From contig NC_043978.1 of the NCBI RefSeq assembly GCF_902148855.1, forward strand, positions 32,300,686-32,364,685: a stretch of 64,000 nt of DNA, given 5' to 3'. Position 1 is the stretch's first letter, and each line of letters opens with the position of its first letter. Below the pieces are notes generated by a model. It was not told the origin of the DNA. It saw only the letters and a list, made by a program, of their open reading frames with translations, and did not search any database. Both the position numbers and the translations under genes were made by a program. Source of the stretch: Sphaeramia orbicularis. Lineage: Eukaryota; Chordata; Actinopteri; Kurtiformes; Apogonidae. Positions 10,360 to 23,800 of the stretch are shown piece after piece.

Positions 10360-13300
10360 TTTCTTTCTTTCTTTCTTTCTTTTGAGCAGAAGAAAAAAAA
10401 AACTTTTGTGTGTACAAGGAACTAATAGCAGAATAAATAAATTAATAAATAGAGGTGATCAAGATAATATAGCAATTGCCATGTACACTAGTTACAACAA
10501 AATAAATTCAATAAGTATTACTCGAAAAGGAGTGAGAAAAAGAAAACTTATTAAATCCCAATCCCACCTCTCATTTATACAACATAACACATTACTTTTG
10601 CTTCCTTAACGATGAGATTATATCTGTTTAGAGTCCTAATAATGTAAATAACAGATCGTAAACAGATTAGGAAAACTGATGTATATTATTAACAGTAACT
10701 ATCTAATTGATAGTCTGCATAACTTATAATACAATAAATTTCAACAATAATTACCAACCAATAATGGTAATGGAAGTGACACATACCAACAAAGGTAAGA
10801 AAGAGCCAAGGATGGAATGTCTCAGCAATTAACACTAAGCCCCGCCCTCCCTGTACTGTGACCAGACCATACGCTGACATGCTGAAGTAATACACTCTGT
10901 TTAAACACACAAGATAAAATATGTACAAGTCACTTACTGCTCTCCGGGGTCAACATCCCTTAATCCGATGTACACCAGGTCACTTGAGGAGAGGAACGGT
11001 TTCATCCAGGAGAACCCTGGGATATCTGGCATCTGTGGTAAACAGATGGAGTTTGTGATGTCATTCACTATATATGTGTATGACTATATATGTAAGAACA
11101 GGAAAAAAAAAACATTGGTCTTTGGTCCTCTGAACTTATTGCTGTTTTTTTAATGTGATCTTTCTGCACTGTACAACAAGTACATCATACAAATTAATAA
11201 ATTGGACAGAAAAATTTCAGGGTTGGAAGATTTTTTTTACAGCTTGAAATCCACTATATGGAAAATATTATATTCAAAGTGCTAACATTTTGCCGGAGTG
11301 AATCGGATATTGTTAGTAATCATAGCATAACTGCCCAAGTCATATTTTTGGCCAAACTGTGACATTTACATAACTTTACTCTCCTGGCACTGCTGCTTCA
11401 TTTTGCATCATTGACTCTGATCTGTAGACAATATGACTTAGACAATTAAGCTATGAGACATGTAAAATAGTATTAAGTAAAAAGTATTAACAAAAACTGT
11501 AAAATCTTAAGGCAACGTTATACTGTTGTAGCAGCTATTTCTTATCTTTGATTTTGGTCAGTTACTGGATGATTAAAACGTATAGTGGACTGAAGAAAGT
11601 GAGTTTAGATAGAAAAATCTGCATTTTGTGGAGCTGTTACCAACACAGATGTCAGAAATGTGATTTTGCTTTTCGTAAAACATTAGAAGACAAACAGATT
11701 GGAAATCACTGATTTAATATTTGTATTTATTTTGAAAGTTTGTTTTTTTTATCCATTGTAAAATCTTTGCCTTAAAACTAACTAACTAAAGCTGTTTACT
11801 GTAAAGGAGTTAAAGCTATAAAGTACCACAGTTCAATATGCAAGTGAGTAAATGTACTCAATAACTTTGCATCACAGGGTCATACTCAGACTTAATATGG
11901 CCTGAAAACTAACAGGACTAAATATGAAGCTTCTGCAGTATTTTTATTAGAATCTCATATTTCTCACCTTGTCTTGCAGCTCTTTGAGCATGAATGCAAC
12001 AGGCTGGCCATGAAGGTTTCCTGAAGGCGAAGTCATGGGTGTATTTATGTCTGCATGAGCGTCAACCCAGATGAGACACAGGTCAGGACACTGCTGGGCG
12101 TGGCCTTCCACTGATCCAATACCCAGGCTACAAAAGCATAAGGACAATGGTACAAATGTCAATTATTTCCATTTTATGCCACTTTATATTCTCATACCTT
12201 ATATAGCAGAACTGTTTTTACTCTTTTTTAAAAAAACCTTTCACGTCATTTTCAGATTACACATTCCATGCCCTCCCTGTCAAGTGAAAACCTCATATCT
12301 CCAAACCTGCTGAACCTAAATATATGTGATGAAATTAAGGAATAAGTGTTTATGTATAGGTTGTGAAGACTGGCACTCCTATGATGAGTCTAACCTTTAT
12401 CTGAGTGACTCAAGGTGATCGACTTCAGACTGGGTTAAACCTAAACAAAACACTGTCCAGTTGTAGAGTATATGGAGGACTTTTACACAAGTATTGTACT
12501 TTTGTAAATACACTTTTGAAATACTTAAATGTGACTTGAGGATTTCCATTTTATAAAACATCTCAGAGGCAAATATACAGTACTTTTTACTCCACGTTTG
12601 TCTGATACCCCTATTTTTATCCTCTTTCTGTCCAGTGACAACCATGTACTAGTAAATGTGTTGCTTTTAAGTTAAATAAACTGTGTAGAAACCTTGGATG
12701 AACTTGAAAATGCATAATCTCAAACATGAAAATAGGCTCATGAAGTGTTCATATGTAGTTCTCACAAGACAAAATTAAAAACATATGATGATCATGACCT
12801 ATGGCATGACTATTACACATTCTGTAAGATTAAATGACCTTAAATTAGTATAAATGAGCTCTATTTGTTCAGTACTAAAATGCATGAAAGCACATTAGTG
12901 CAGTAGTTTATGAATCAAACACATCATATATGAAAGTAAAACACTTGCACAGAGTTTACTTTGGATACTTTAAGCTCCTGAGACCTAGGAAAGTAAAAGT
13001 TATTTATTTATTTAACATTAAATAATTGTTTTGATTGGAAACAACATGATGCAACTGTTTTTTCATATATTTATTGATTTATTTTTTAATGTAATGTGCT
13101 TTGCAATAAACAGCATTTTATTTCTTAAGTAAAGCTGTGAAACTCTAGTCCCCTACAGATGAAAAAAATGAATTGGGGGTCTCAGGAGGTTAAGTACATT
13201 TTGCTAATAATTCTCACATTTCTTTACTTATGTAAGGTTTTGAATTGACAAACCTTTAATTGTCGTTTAATTGTTAAAGTATCTAAGTAGATTTTCTACC

Positions 13301-16300
13301 ATTGCTGTTTTCTGCATGTTATCTTTTTTTTCTTTCTTTTTTTTTTTTTTACCTGTGATCCCCTCCCAGCATGACGAGGGTATGTCCAGCTCCGATGGCT
13401 CTGCTCACTGCTCCAGACAGCTTCTTATTTGCTGCACCCACAGTGCGAGGGAACTTGACCTCCATGTATGGTTCATCGTTTTCAATATGGTGGAATTTGA
13501 GGTCACCAAAGTCATGGATGGAGTAATCTGAGGAGCACAACAAAAATACTTTATTTACTCAAAGCATTTGGCTGAGTCACTTTTATTAGTATAGTTTACG
13601 ATGACCCACTGAGGAGGAGCTTAAGGTGTTACCCCAGGACACCTGATTATTTACAGACACTAACTGGCTGTTGCACAGGAAAGAACGTGTGGCTCTTTCC
13701 GATCCTTAGGACACTACGGCTACACCATGACTAAACATGCACCATGCAGTCTAATTAGGCTGAGTCATTCAATGCCAGTGGAACATTTGTGACGGTGCAG
13801 CTTCCAGATGTCTCCTTTCCCTCTTCAGGTCAGGTTTCAGTCAGTGCAGTTCATACTGTGGTAGGTGGCTGAAGAAGTAAAGTCTGAAAAATTTCCACTT
13901 AGTTTTTAGACACAGACTGTGGAGTAAACAAGTGATGTGATCCACCATATTGGGGGTTCATCTTGCAATCTGAGCCTTGATGGCAGCGTACAGTTACTCT
14001 GCTGATCTAAGGGGGACAAATGTACTTCATTACCATTTGTAGACAGGACAGGAATAGCCCTTGTCTTAGTGCAATCTTGAGCATTTATTGCAGGACAATT
14101 CAAACAGTCTGTTGCACCAGTGACAGCCTGAAACTCCTTTAGAATGCACGGTTAATGCTGCTGAGTGTACGATTTTGTGAAGTTAAAGGCCAACAATGAT
14201 TATGTTTTTAGGGTTTTTTTATGTCGATTTTTTTATTGAAATGAACTGACACTAACCAGGTGGGTGTAAAGATACTGAGAACATGGACATGGTATTTAGT
14301 TCACTTAGGGTTTGGTTTCATGCTTTGGGCTCAGTTGGTGACATGGCAGCTATATCTTTTTCACTGCTGCCAAACTGGCATCATGCCATTGGCAAGACAA
14401 CCCCATACCACCCCATCAATTCATATGTTGGTGAAATGAAACGAAATTCACACACCTTTCATTTAAAACTTGAAAATTTACTATGAAGATTTTGTATCCC
14501 TGTCATTTCAGGACACAGTGTTGTATAATAAATTATTTATCACAATAAATAAATGTTTTATTTAGCGCTAACTCACACTGCAAATGACTAGTAACTGGTG
14601 AGTACATTTAGTTCTGCAAGGTTTTGTAGATAAGAAAAGGTTCAAACATCCTATGCGAAACCAAAGACACAACCCAGATATTAAATAATCCATCAATAAA
14701 ATTTTTACACAGCAAACCCCATATTTTTGAACAAATCCTATATGTTTCAGAATTTTATTGTTCTGCTAGATCGCTTTAGCAGTATCAACATTATCAAATT
14801 ATAACATAAGAATGCAGACTTTTGTGTTAATTTGTCATTATTTTAAAATGGTACATCATTTCTCATTTTGACATATTGGATGTCTCATATGGAGACGACT
14901 GGATCACTTTGGCTGCCATACATCCTAAGCTTTAAAATATATCAGGTGTCGAAAACGTCCCAAATGTGGAAACGCTCTGTATGACCTTAAGGGGGGCTGT
15001 AACGGTTACATAATACCTTATGTTTACAGCTGATGATCTGATGTGTTCGGCTACACATGCTAGGATTACCTGGCACATGCTTTAATTATTTGCGCCTGTT
15101 AAATGTATTATAACACAGGAACAGGTACTGATGTCTATCACACACTGGCATGATGCTGAAATGATCACTCGTAATTTTCAATTTCATCCAAAAAGCTCTA
15201 TAAGTTAACCTATAATGACTTTGTTGAACTCAGAGGCAGTGGTGGAAGAAGCATTTTTTACTTGAATATAAAAAACAATACAATCTAAGAATAGACTGTT
15301 ACAAGTAAAAGTCCTGCATTCATAGTGTAAGTAAATGTACATTTATGAAAATACTAAAGGTAAAAACACACCATGGCTGACTTCTGGCTAATATGTCTAA
15401 ATATATGTGTAATCATTGATTCATAAATGTGTTCAGATACTAATATCAGTTTCGTTACTGTATTTGTTGCTAGATATAGTCTATCTAAGGTGTTGATCTG
15501 AATTTGTTAAGTACTTTGGCAAAGTAGTCTATTACAATTGGCAATTTATAAATAAAATCAAACAGAATTAAATTGGATAGCGTCATCTACAATAAAACAT
15601 ATTAATTTACTGCTTGTTTTTTGTTTCATGGTAATAGGATGCATAGTAAAATGAAAATGCAAAGTAAGTGACAACAACATGCATGTCTGAGATATGCAAT
15701 AAATATTGAGTAAAATAAACAGAAAATAGTCAAATAAAGTAAAAATAAATAAAGTTTTTCTGATTTGAGCTCAGTACTGGGGTAAAGGTCCTTCCACCAC
15801 TGCTATTTCTACTGACGATGGTATCATGATAGTAGATTTATACTTGGTTCCATCTTATACTCTGCATCAAGGTTATTTATAGTAAACTTATCATACATAT
15901 GGTAGTCTTGTTTTAATCTTGTGTGCAGACACCTCTTCAGACCCTTTTTATAGTGCAGTTAACACTTGCCTCCTCAGCCTCAACACTTCTTTATTTAAAA
16001 AAAAAAATGCAGTTTTACATGGTATTTTTTTCCAACAAGAGACTCATTTATGACCCTAATGATCATGATCAAACTTCTTTTATGGATTTAAGACACACTC
16101 CTTAAAGAGATTATGTTTTTTTGTGATGGCTATTTGGCTTAAAAATCATCAAATAAATACAAATGAGTTAAGATGATGCCACTGAGTATCTGCTTATGGC
16201 ACCATCTACAGTTTGTCCTTGGCATTCAGACTTTAATAACTAACTTCAACGTTCTATAATACACTCTTATCGCAATAATATCGTAACTTTTAGTGTTTCT

Positions 16301-17354
16301 TCGACTCCTACAGGTCATTTCCTCACTTGCATCATCGGCCGCTTGCGTAAAACTCTTTTGTTATGCACAGGAGGCGTGGAATGTCCGTCACAATGCAACC
16401 CCGCTGACATCTTGGTGCCAAAATAAAAGGGGGATTCTTTCCGCTTGCGCTATCGCGTTACTCATTCAAGCAATCGCGGCCTTTCCCACCAGACTAGGGC
16501 AGAGTTTTCCATTGAAACCGCATAAAGTGGGTTATTGCAGTGCCGGTGAGTGTGTCTGCACTGACGACATAATGGAAATAAATCAGACATCCTCTTCCTG
16601 CGCCCCTCTTCCTCCGAGCATGTGCTGGAGACAGAATGACTGAAGCAGACATGTGGCTCAAAACCAACCAAAATGAAAGTGCATCATTATCTGTTAGAAT
16701 TCCCACAGATTTTTATGCGTATTTGACTGTTGATCATTTTAGATTTCACTACTAAATGTTAAAAATAATAGTTAAAATAGCTTGTGAGGTTATTTTAGGG
16801 AGATCGGGGATGTATTTTCCATTTTGTCCACTATAATAACAACAAAAAGCACCCATCTGATTAAACTGGACTGGACACTGTGTTCTTTAAAGTCTATATG
16901 ATGTAAGATGTTTATATTTATTGTCTCACGGAATGTGACGTAATTGGCTGGCTGACAGAAAAAATCTTTTTAAACGCAGCAGATTAAACAGATAAATCTA
17001 TTTAAATGCTGCTCTTCACCTCATCCTCTGTTACATAACGCAGCGGCACCACCGGTAGCTCCATTATTATCCCATCTGTGTCCTACCTAAACCGGAGAGC
17101 CTCTCGATGAGTCCGGCATCTCTGATCACTTTAGGCCCGTGTTCCACACCTCTTCTTTTCTGTAAGGAACCCAAAAGATCACAGTTAGAACAGTGCTGGA
17201 ATTGTCAAATGTTGTTATTAAATGTTTTTAAATTTCATACCTGTCCTCTTGAGAATGGGGCACCCAGAACAGCCACGGACTGTGCTCTGCTTTGTTGGCA
17301 AGTGTGGCTGAGTTGAGTTCTGAGGAGGCGGAATAAAGACCCTCTTAAAGCCAT
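9174..17354 (-). CDS. arg2: arg2, mitochondrial arginase (arginase-2)
   Basis: Eight exons, in transcript order: 17354-17241, 17159-17087, 13527-13353, 12127-11968, 11032-10938, 10217-10113, 10025-9889, 9364-9174. They join in frame to 349 residues (human 354). Arginase hydrolyses arginine to ornithine and urea using a binuclear manganese site. Metal ligands are all present: H120 in GGDHS, D143/H145/D147 in DAHADINTP, and D251/D253 in SFDIDAFDP. The catalytic-loop histidine H160 lies in SGNLHGQP, and ATGTP and TYREG are intact. Residues 1-25 are rich in Arg, Leu and Ser without acids, as expected for a mitochondrial presequence, and this separates ARG2 from cytosolic ARG1. Intron 2 (13528-17086) is the largest. 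A (CTTT)n microsatellite lies in intron 5, close to the exon 6 acceptor. No broken site was found. The gene is tail to tail with vti1b and head to head with rbm25. Confidence 0.97.
10258..10383. repeat. (CTTT)n microsatellite in arg2 intron 5
   Basis: A short T run is followed by about 117 bases of uninterrupted CTTT units, apart from one CTTC variant near 10353. On the arg2 strand this is an AAAG purine tract ending about 40 bases upstream of the exon 6 acceptor. Confidence 0.95.
12974..13189. mobile_element. TTAA-flanked MITE, family 3, in arg2 intron 3
   Basis: The element is flanked by TTAA at 12970-12973 and 13190-13193. Ends are GCTCCTGAGACC and GGGGTCTCAGGAGG, which are near-perfect inverted repeats. 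A second copy (251 bp) sits at 55965-56215, and the two share internal sequence (for example the stretches near TTGGAAAC and GTCCCCTACAGA). TTAA target duplications and CC-starting ends fit a non-autonomous piggyBac-like element. There is no coding capacity. Confidence 0.8.
13528..17086 (-). other. arg2: arg2 intron 2, with an hAT-like repeat and a CpG-containing patch
   Basis: This 3.6-kb intron contains the hAT-like repeat listed separately at 15237-15802 and a CpG-richer patch at about 16300-16640, where an unbroken 116-codon plus-strand frame (16293-16643) occurs. The frame resembles no family I know. It has no splice context and is more likely chance in GC-richer DNA, or a regulatory patch. 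Elsewhere it is AT-rich with nothing recognised. Confidence 0.5.
15237..15802. mobile_element. hAT-like non-autonomous repeat ('CAGTGGTGGAAG' ends)
   Basis: The left end CAGTGGTGGAAGAAG and right end CTTCCACCACTG are inverted repeats. The inside contains 'acaagtaaaagtcctgcatt', typical of a very common fish repeat. The flanking 8-mers do not match, so the insertion is old or the ends have decayed. A second, more degraded copy starts at 20963 in the first coding intron of rbm25. Confidence 0.65.
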
Positions 17355-17920
17355 TTTCACTCTGAAAAGTCGGAATGAGTCAAGTCCAAGATGAGCTCGA
17401 CCCGATCTAAAAGTCTGATGAAAGCAGTGTGAGATGTTGCGCCGGTGGATGCTGTGTATGGACGCATTAGAGCAGTGGGCTGGTCTTATGGATCCCAAAT
17501 CTGCTTAATATTCATGAGTGGGCGAATAGGCGGGACACAGTACACCGGAAAGATGATCAGGATTTAATTAATTAATTAAAAGTTAAATTACATTTTAATA
17601 TCAGCAGAACTTACTAAAAGAGAACATTTTTATGCGTTATAAAAATTTTTTAATCCCCAATACGTCTTGTTCTATTATGAGCGTCTGACGTCATGTTGAA
17701 TGACACACCTTCGAATCAGCCAATCGGAAACGGTAAAACCCGTGGGTTCGTTCTGTGGGCGTGGCCTCCGAGCTGATGTGGAGCGAGTGCTTTTTTAAAA
17801 CGTTTGTTATGAAGCGCTTTGCTGCAGTCTGACCAAGGTGGAAATTTCCACAGACGCAACCAAGCCCTGTTTACATTTTAACTCTTGGTCTGGATGTTTG
17901 TGTCATACCACGTGTCACAG
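17355..17920 (-). promoter_or_regulatory. arg2: arg2 promoter region
   Basis: Upstream of the arg2 start the DNA is richer in CpG than its surroundings. It carries a perfect CRE palindrome TGACGTCA at 17686-17693, a CCAAT box (plus strand) at 17720-17724, and an E-box CACGTG at 17909-17914. ARG2 is known to respond to cAMP in mammals, so the CRE is of interest, but binding is inferred only. The start site is not determined. Confidence 0.45.
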
Positions 17921-18061
17921 ATCTCGGGCCAAAACATATCCGATATCAGGTCTATATGAAATACAGCTATCTATAGCATCTTTCTTTTATCTATCAAGCC
18001 TTTTATATTCGCTGACCTCGATTTAGTGGCACGGATCTGCTAAATGTAAGTCCAAAACATA

Positions 18062-18148
18062 AGGTTAATATTAGGACAATATAGCCTAGTTTCAGGTGAA
18101 CTACAGAAAAAAATTAATTATAGCCAATGTACATATGTAGATGAATAA

Positions 18149-18181
<33 letters not shown>

Positions 18182-18347
18182 AAAACATATATTATTACCG
18201 ATGCACTAATATGAGGTTAATATTAGGACAATACAGCCTATATTCAGGTAAACTACAGAAAAAAAAAATTAAATATAGCCACTGTACATGTGTAGATGAA
18301 TAAAAAACCCCAACAAAAACATATATTATTACTGATGCACTAATATG
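18062..18347. repeat. Tandem duplication, period about 152 bp, with a (CAA)n tract in the first unit
   Basis: Unit 1 (18062-18213) and unit 2 (18214-18347) both begin AGGTTAATATTAGGACAATA and end GATGCACTAATATG. Unit 1 contains a (CAA)n run at about 18150-18182; in unit 2 this is reduced to CCCCAACAAAAAC. The two differ by a few substitutions, so the duplication is fairly recent. It lies in the interval between arg2 and rbm25. Confidence 0.9.
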
Positions 18348-20400
18348 TAGTAGGTTTTACTGTTGTTCCAAAATTGATCTGTTGCGAAACTAAATTGTAG
18401 CTAGTTATATTTTTAGTTATAGCTTGCTACTGTATATCTTGATGAGATGTATTTGATGGTTCGTAAACAGATGTAGTGGACCATAAGTAGGCTAGTATTT
18501 TCAAGCTTTTATTTTACATGTCAAAATTTGACGTCCATAAATGCGAATAGTTTTAGAGGAAAATCAGCAGACAATTCATCAGGATTAAAGGAGACTTTTA
18601 TCAAGAACTAATAAATCACTACAAGGAATAACAAATCTGGTTTATGATAATCTAAAATGCCTTAAACTCTCTCTCTTAAAAAAAAAAATCAGAGATTTTT
18701 ATTTTGTTGTGATCTTACTGTTTCAAGTCGTATTTTGCATTATGTGTATTATCATTAAAAACTAGGGAAAGACCAGCCTGAAGTAGTATTTAGGGCACAA
18801 ACTGTATTCATTGACGCCGTTTTAGTGCATACATTCCAGATGTAGGTGTGGTCAATGAAATCAGGATATTTTACTTATTGTTTGAGTTGGTTTCATTGTT
18901 TAGACAATCACCTTTACTGTCGCTTAGGCAGAATACAAAAACAATACACAAAATCTCATGCATTATCCATGATTTCATTAGAATAAGGTTTACGTGACCT
19001 CTGATCAAGCTCAGACTAAATGTAATTTCTTTTTACGCAGTTTTAAGTCACCGCTGTTGCTAAGCGACACAAGGGATTCAACAAGTGTTTTTCTCCTGAC
19101 GTAATCTGGCTATTCAGCATGACGCAGCCATCCGCCCGTGAATGCACCATGAGAGCCTGTCTATACGTGAAGGGCCCTGTGATGGGAAATAACAAGACGT
19201 GTAGCGACCTCATGTGTTGGGAAATTAACCATACAGCCAATTTAAATACATCTTGGGATTTATTACCCTGAGTAGAACTCTTAAGGCAAAAACTCACAGA
19301 ATATAACATCACAGCTGTGTGGCATTGACTTCTTCTTTTTTTTTAAATTTTATTTTATATATCAAATCAATACAAACCCTTTTGTATTATGTACATGTGC
19401 AAGACAAACCAAACAAACCAACCAACCAAGAAAATCACACTAAACAGCAGTAAAGCAGATGGGTTTACATAGAGTTGATGCTACCTGCGCTGTGCAGGTT
19501 GATAGCCTCAACCCATCAATCCCGATATTTATCAAAAACATCTGTTTGGAATCTCATAACAATTACATGTGTCATGTAATACCTTAAACCCATCTGTCAT
19601 TGTGAACAGTTCTTGACTTAACCCTTTTTGTTGTGCCTTTTTTTTTTTTTTTTTAGTGGCAATTAACTTCATTCTGAGCATATACAAACACAAAGAAACT
19701 GTATAGCATCTTACTTAAGTAAAGTTGGAAGATTTGCATATATATTTTATAAATGGTTAGATAGAATTTTTTTTTGGTTCATATATAACTCTATTGTTCA
19801 GTATTATATTAGTGTTTTGGAGACTCCTGTCCAATTCCAAAATTTCAATTATGAACAAAAAATCAGATAAACCCCACATTATAATTTGTGCAAAACAGCA
19901 ACTGAACTATTAGCTTCATTATCATGTTGTTGTTTTTTTCTTCAGTAATTGATTATTTCTGATGTGCCATCATTGATGCCATGTAGGATAAATTCAAGTT
20001 GGCAACACAAGAATAAAATGTCAATGGTGTAAAAATTGTTCTGTATATGAGCTAGAGTTCTCTTTGTATATCCAATATATGTCAAATAATAATTTAACAG
20101 TGAATGTATATGGTATCATTTCATTGGTAGATACTATAATAGCATAGTAGCTCTCAGTTTTAGAAGCTAAATTGTCAGATGATCAGCACTAAAAAACAGA
20201 TCAATCCAGACTGATACAAAATAAAGAAGAAAAGACAAGGTTATTGTATTTAGGATGCATTAAAGTTCACATATTTTACATTAGACGTGGAAATTAAAAA
20301 TGTATGTTTTTTTTAAATTAATTTCCTCAAATTCTTAAAAATACTTTACCAAAGTAGATGCCTGAGAGACGAAATTCAGGGTGTAAACATTGATAGCCAA
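18348..20400. other. arg2-rbm25 spacer
   Basis: No exon was recognised. From about 19336 a T run followed by AT-rich sequence looks like a reverse-oriented, A-tailed retroposon end, but the family is not clear. A second T run lies at about 19640-19655. The remainder is AT-rich with nothing identified. Confidence 0.35.
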
Positions 20401-20843
20401 ATTCTCTGCCACAGCAATATCCCATGATCCATTTCGGAAAGAATAGGTCCTACAGTTATTTGTATCATAGAGCTTTTAGCGCACCGCAGGCAAGTACAGC
20501 ATACACTGTCGTGTTTATCTCTAACTGTATTTAATGGACTTTTATCCGTATAAGTCGCACTCCTGTTAGCTGCTGGTTTGTGTTTTATACGAGAACACAG
20601 GTGAGTAAAAACGGACATGACCGCTGTAACGTGAACTAGCAAGGCCGGTTAGCATAGTAGCATGAGCTAATTTAGCTTGTTACTGCTAGTGGATGTCCGC
20701 TAAGTGACTGAGCTCCAGTTCAGTTTGACATGTTAACACTTAGTTGTGCTCATAAAAACGATTCGGTACTCTCTGTCAGTGTCAGTAGTCCTTTGTTTCT
20801 TTGTAGCAAGCAATAATTTCTTCGTGTTTTTGTACACTTCAGG
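20401..20843 (+). promoter_or_regulatory. rbm25: rbm25 promoter and 5' non-coding exon
   Basis: A strong splice donor (AACACAG|GTGAGTAA) ends a putative 5' UTR exon at 20600. The coding exon begins after an acceptor (TACACTTCAG) at 20842, with the ATG two bases into the exon. The first exon's left edge is not visible. The sequence from about 20440 onward carries more CpG than neighbouring DNA, as expected for a housekeeping promoter. Confidence 0.6.
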
Positions 20844-23800
20844 ATGTCGTACCCTCCTCCGATGAATCGCCAGCAGATTGGCATCCCACAGTTACCCCCG
20901 AGGATCCCACCTCCTCAGTATGGGGGGTTTGCCACTGCTGTCCCACCAGGTAACTCAGAGTACAGTGGTGAAGGAAGTACTCGGATACTTTACTTGAGTA
21001 TAAGTACTAGTACCACTGTGTAATAAATACTGTTCATGTTCTTTCAGTAAAACTACAATAGTTTTTGCATAAGAATATTCCTAAAGTACGACAGTAAGAG
21101 TGCAGAATGGCTCATCTCAGAATAATATGCAGTACAGAATTTTAACTACTGATAATTAACATTTCAGGCTTTAAGCTTGAAGGGTAAATAATGATTTTGC
21201 ATTTGTCTTGATAGTTATCATTTACTAGCTCATGAAACTTTTTATCATTACATTATTAGCCATAGTGCCAGGCCCTATACTTAAGTACAGTGTATGATTA
21301 AATGTATTTACTCACATTCCACTATTGTTAGTATGATCACATTGGCTAACACAGTGATCAGGCAAGCTGCTTTCTAGATGTACAAGTTCAAAGTGTCATT
21401 TCATTACTCTGAACAATCATTACTGTTGTACCTCTGAAAGAAGCCTATTGGAAAGTTTTGGAACCCAAGGAAAAGAATGCTGTGGAAAGCTTGAACAGCT
21501 ATCAACTATTTTATTAGAATGTTTTTGAGTTGAATGTTCAGGAGTAGATTTAATCCTCTGATAGATTTAGCACTGAATTTTTTTTTTATTGTCTGAGATT
21601 ATAGAGTATCATCTCTTCAAAGTTTTTGCTCTTGTAGTTTTGCCCCATAATTTTACGCTGCCATAAAGAGATTAACTAATTGCATTTTTTCCCTATCTAT
21701 TTTCAGGTACCCCAATGATTCCAGTTCACATGGGTGTAGTGACCCCCACACCCACAGTGAGTTAGAAATAGGAGCTTTACTGCATGGAAGTTAATGCATT
21801 CTGTATGATTTGCTCTTAAACCCATAATGCATACTTGTTCAGGCTTCAGCTCAGTCCATTCAGGTTGAGCTTACCAAATGTGCAGCTCTCCCAAGGTAGT
21901 TCATCAATCCCCATTCCCATTAGTTGTGACTTATAATATGGGCAAGTTCTTCTCTGGTATCTCTCTATGTTTGTTCTTAATTTGGGTGTCAGTGACATAC
22001 TAGAAATGTGACATGCTGCTTTTTCAGTGTAGTTGTAGGTGTATTTTACTCTCTTGTGTTGTTGCAGGTTCTTGTCCCAACCACAGTCTCTGTATCACAG
22101 AAGCCAATGATTCCAAAAAAGGATTCTGGTGCCATCAGATCGAAGGATACAGATGACAGCAGTGGCCCCACCACCACCGTATTTGTGGGGAACATCTCTG
22201 AAAAGGCTTCAGACATGTTGGTCAGACAGCTTCTAGCGGTGAGTTTGACACACATGAATGTACACAAAAAAATACACAATCTGAGCAGTTTATGAGTTTA
22301 GAGATCATAGCATAGAGAAAAGTAATTGAAGGAGCTCACCCTATGCTTGTATCACTAGAGAGAGCTGCAGACTGCAATGACAAGCAACGTCATTTTGTAA
22401 AAGAGAGAAAGAATAGAACCTTAATCTGCTTAAAACTGTTTTTATTCTGAATATTAAGAATGCATGAGCAAATCTTCATAGTTAAACATGCACATAACAC
22501 TTATTTCTTTTTGGATACGCCTCAAACATACACAACACTGATGATACTGATCAGTAAAGGATGCACTGATTGCAAAATTCTTACTTTGTCATCCTTAACT
22601 ATTTTCAAAGTTCAATTAGTTTTGTTCTTGAAAATGATTCATCTCTCATCCAAGAGTCTTCATCAGTTCTATTTGTTGTTTTTTCCCCATATGTTAATGA
22701 CCCTAAGTGTCAGGATCACAGAGAGGTGGTCATTAGGGAGTCAGGGTTGTAGAGAGGGGGTCATTAGGGTCATTAACATATGGGGAAAAACAACCTACAC
22801 AGACCACCCTTCCTACGGGTTTCTAAGTCTACTTTTCCCCACCAGCAAATAGAACAGATGAAGTCTCTTGGACTAAGTATAAAACCAGTCTGGTTGAACT
22901 TCAACAACAGCTAAATTTGAACAATAACCTGGACAAATGAGAACTTAGACAGACAACATTACTTTGTGTTTCTTTATTTTGTTTTTATAGTTAACCAAAC
23001 CCAAACAAAGAAATTTTAGGTATGAATATAAAAATAGTTAGTATTATATACTATTAGTTACAAGAACAAACACATTTATAAGAAAATCTTTAATATAACA
23101 TGACAGATAAATATCTGCCTCTGCTAGTGGTGAGAAGATATCTTGTATTCCTCTACCAATACTGACCTTTATTAAGAAATATCAGCTGATATTGATGTCC
23201 GCCCACTGCATCGACTCTTCCCTCTAGTTCAAGGCCTCCCTATTTTGGGAAACCATAGACAAGTATATTGATCCATTGAATTGTGTATTTTATTTAATTG
23301 ATTAATCTGTCATTTTCTAATCCCTTTTTGTGTCCTTTTTCAAAATAGAAATGTGGTATTGTACTAAGCTGGAAACGGGTCCAAGGAGCTTCTGGAAAAC
23401 TTCAAGGTAAAAGTCAAAGTCATATTTTGTTTTCTCTGTGTGCATGGTGCTGACCCCTGAGACTCAAAATGAGAAATTTACTATAATGGATATTAAAGGG
23501 TATTGACAGACTTGAAACAAAATAGAATTAACATTTAAACAAACATGAATCCATATTTCTTTATCAACTTTATTCATTCTATACACCAGCTACCTGTTGT
23601 TGAACTAACTTAATTTCCTGTGTTAACTCTTGAAAGCTTTTGGGTTCTGTGAGTATAAAGAGCCTGAATCTACTCTGCGAGCACTCAGACTTCTACACGA
23701 GTTGCTTTTAGGTGACAAAAAGCTGTTGGTCAAAGTAGATGCCAAGACCAAAGCCCAGCTAGATGAATGGAAGGCCAAAAAGAAAAGTGCCAAGGGGGTA

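Noticed and set aside
9875-10609. 244-codon plus-strand frame across arg2 exons 6 and 7
   Set aside because: It reads through antisense arg2 exons and the (CTTT)n repeat, which has no stops in any frame; not a gene.
16293-16643. 116-codon frame in arg2 intron 2
   Set aside because: It lies in CpG-richer intronic DNA without a recognisable domain or splice sites, so it was not called as a gene, only noted.
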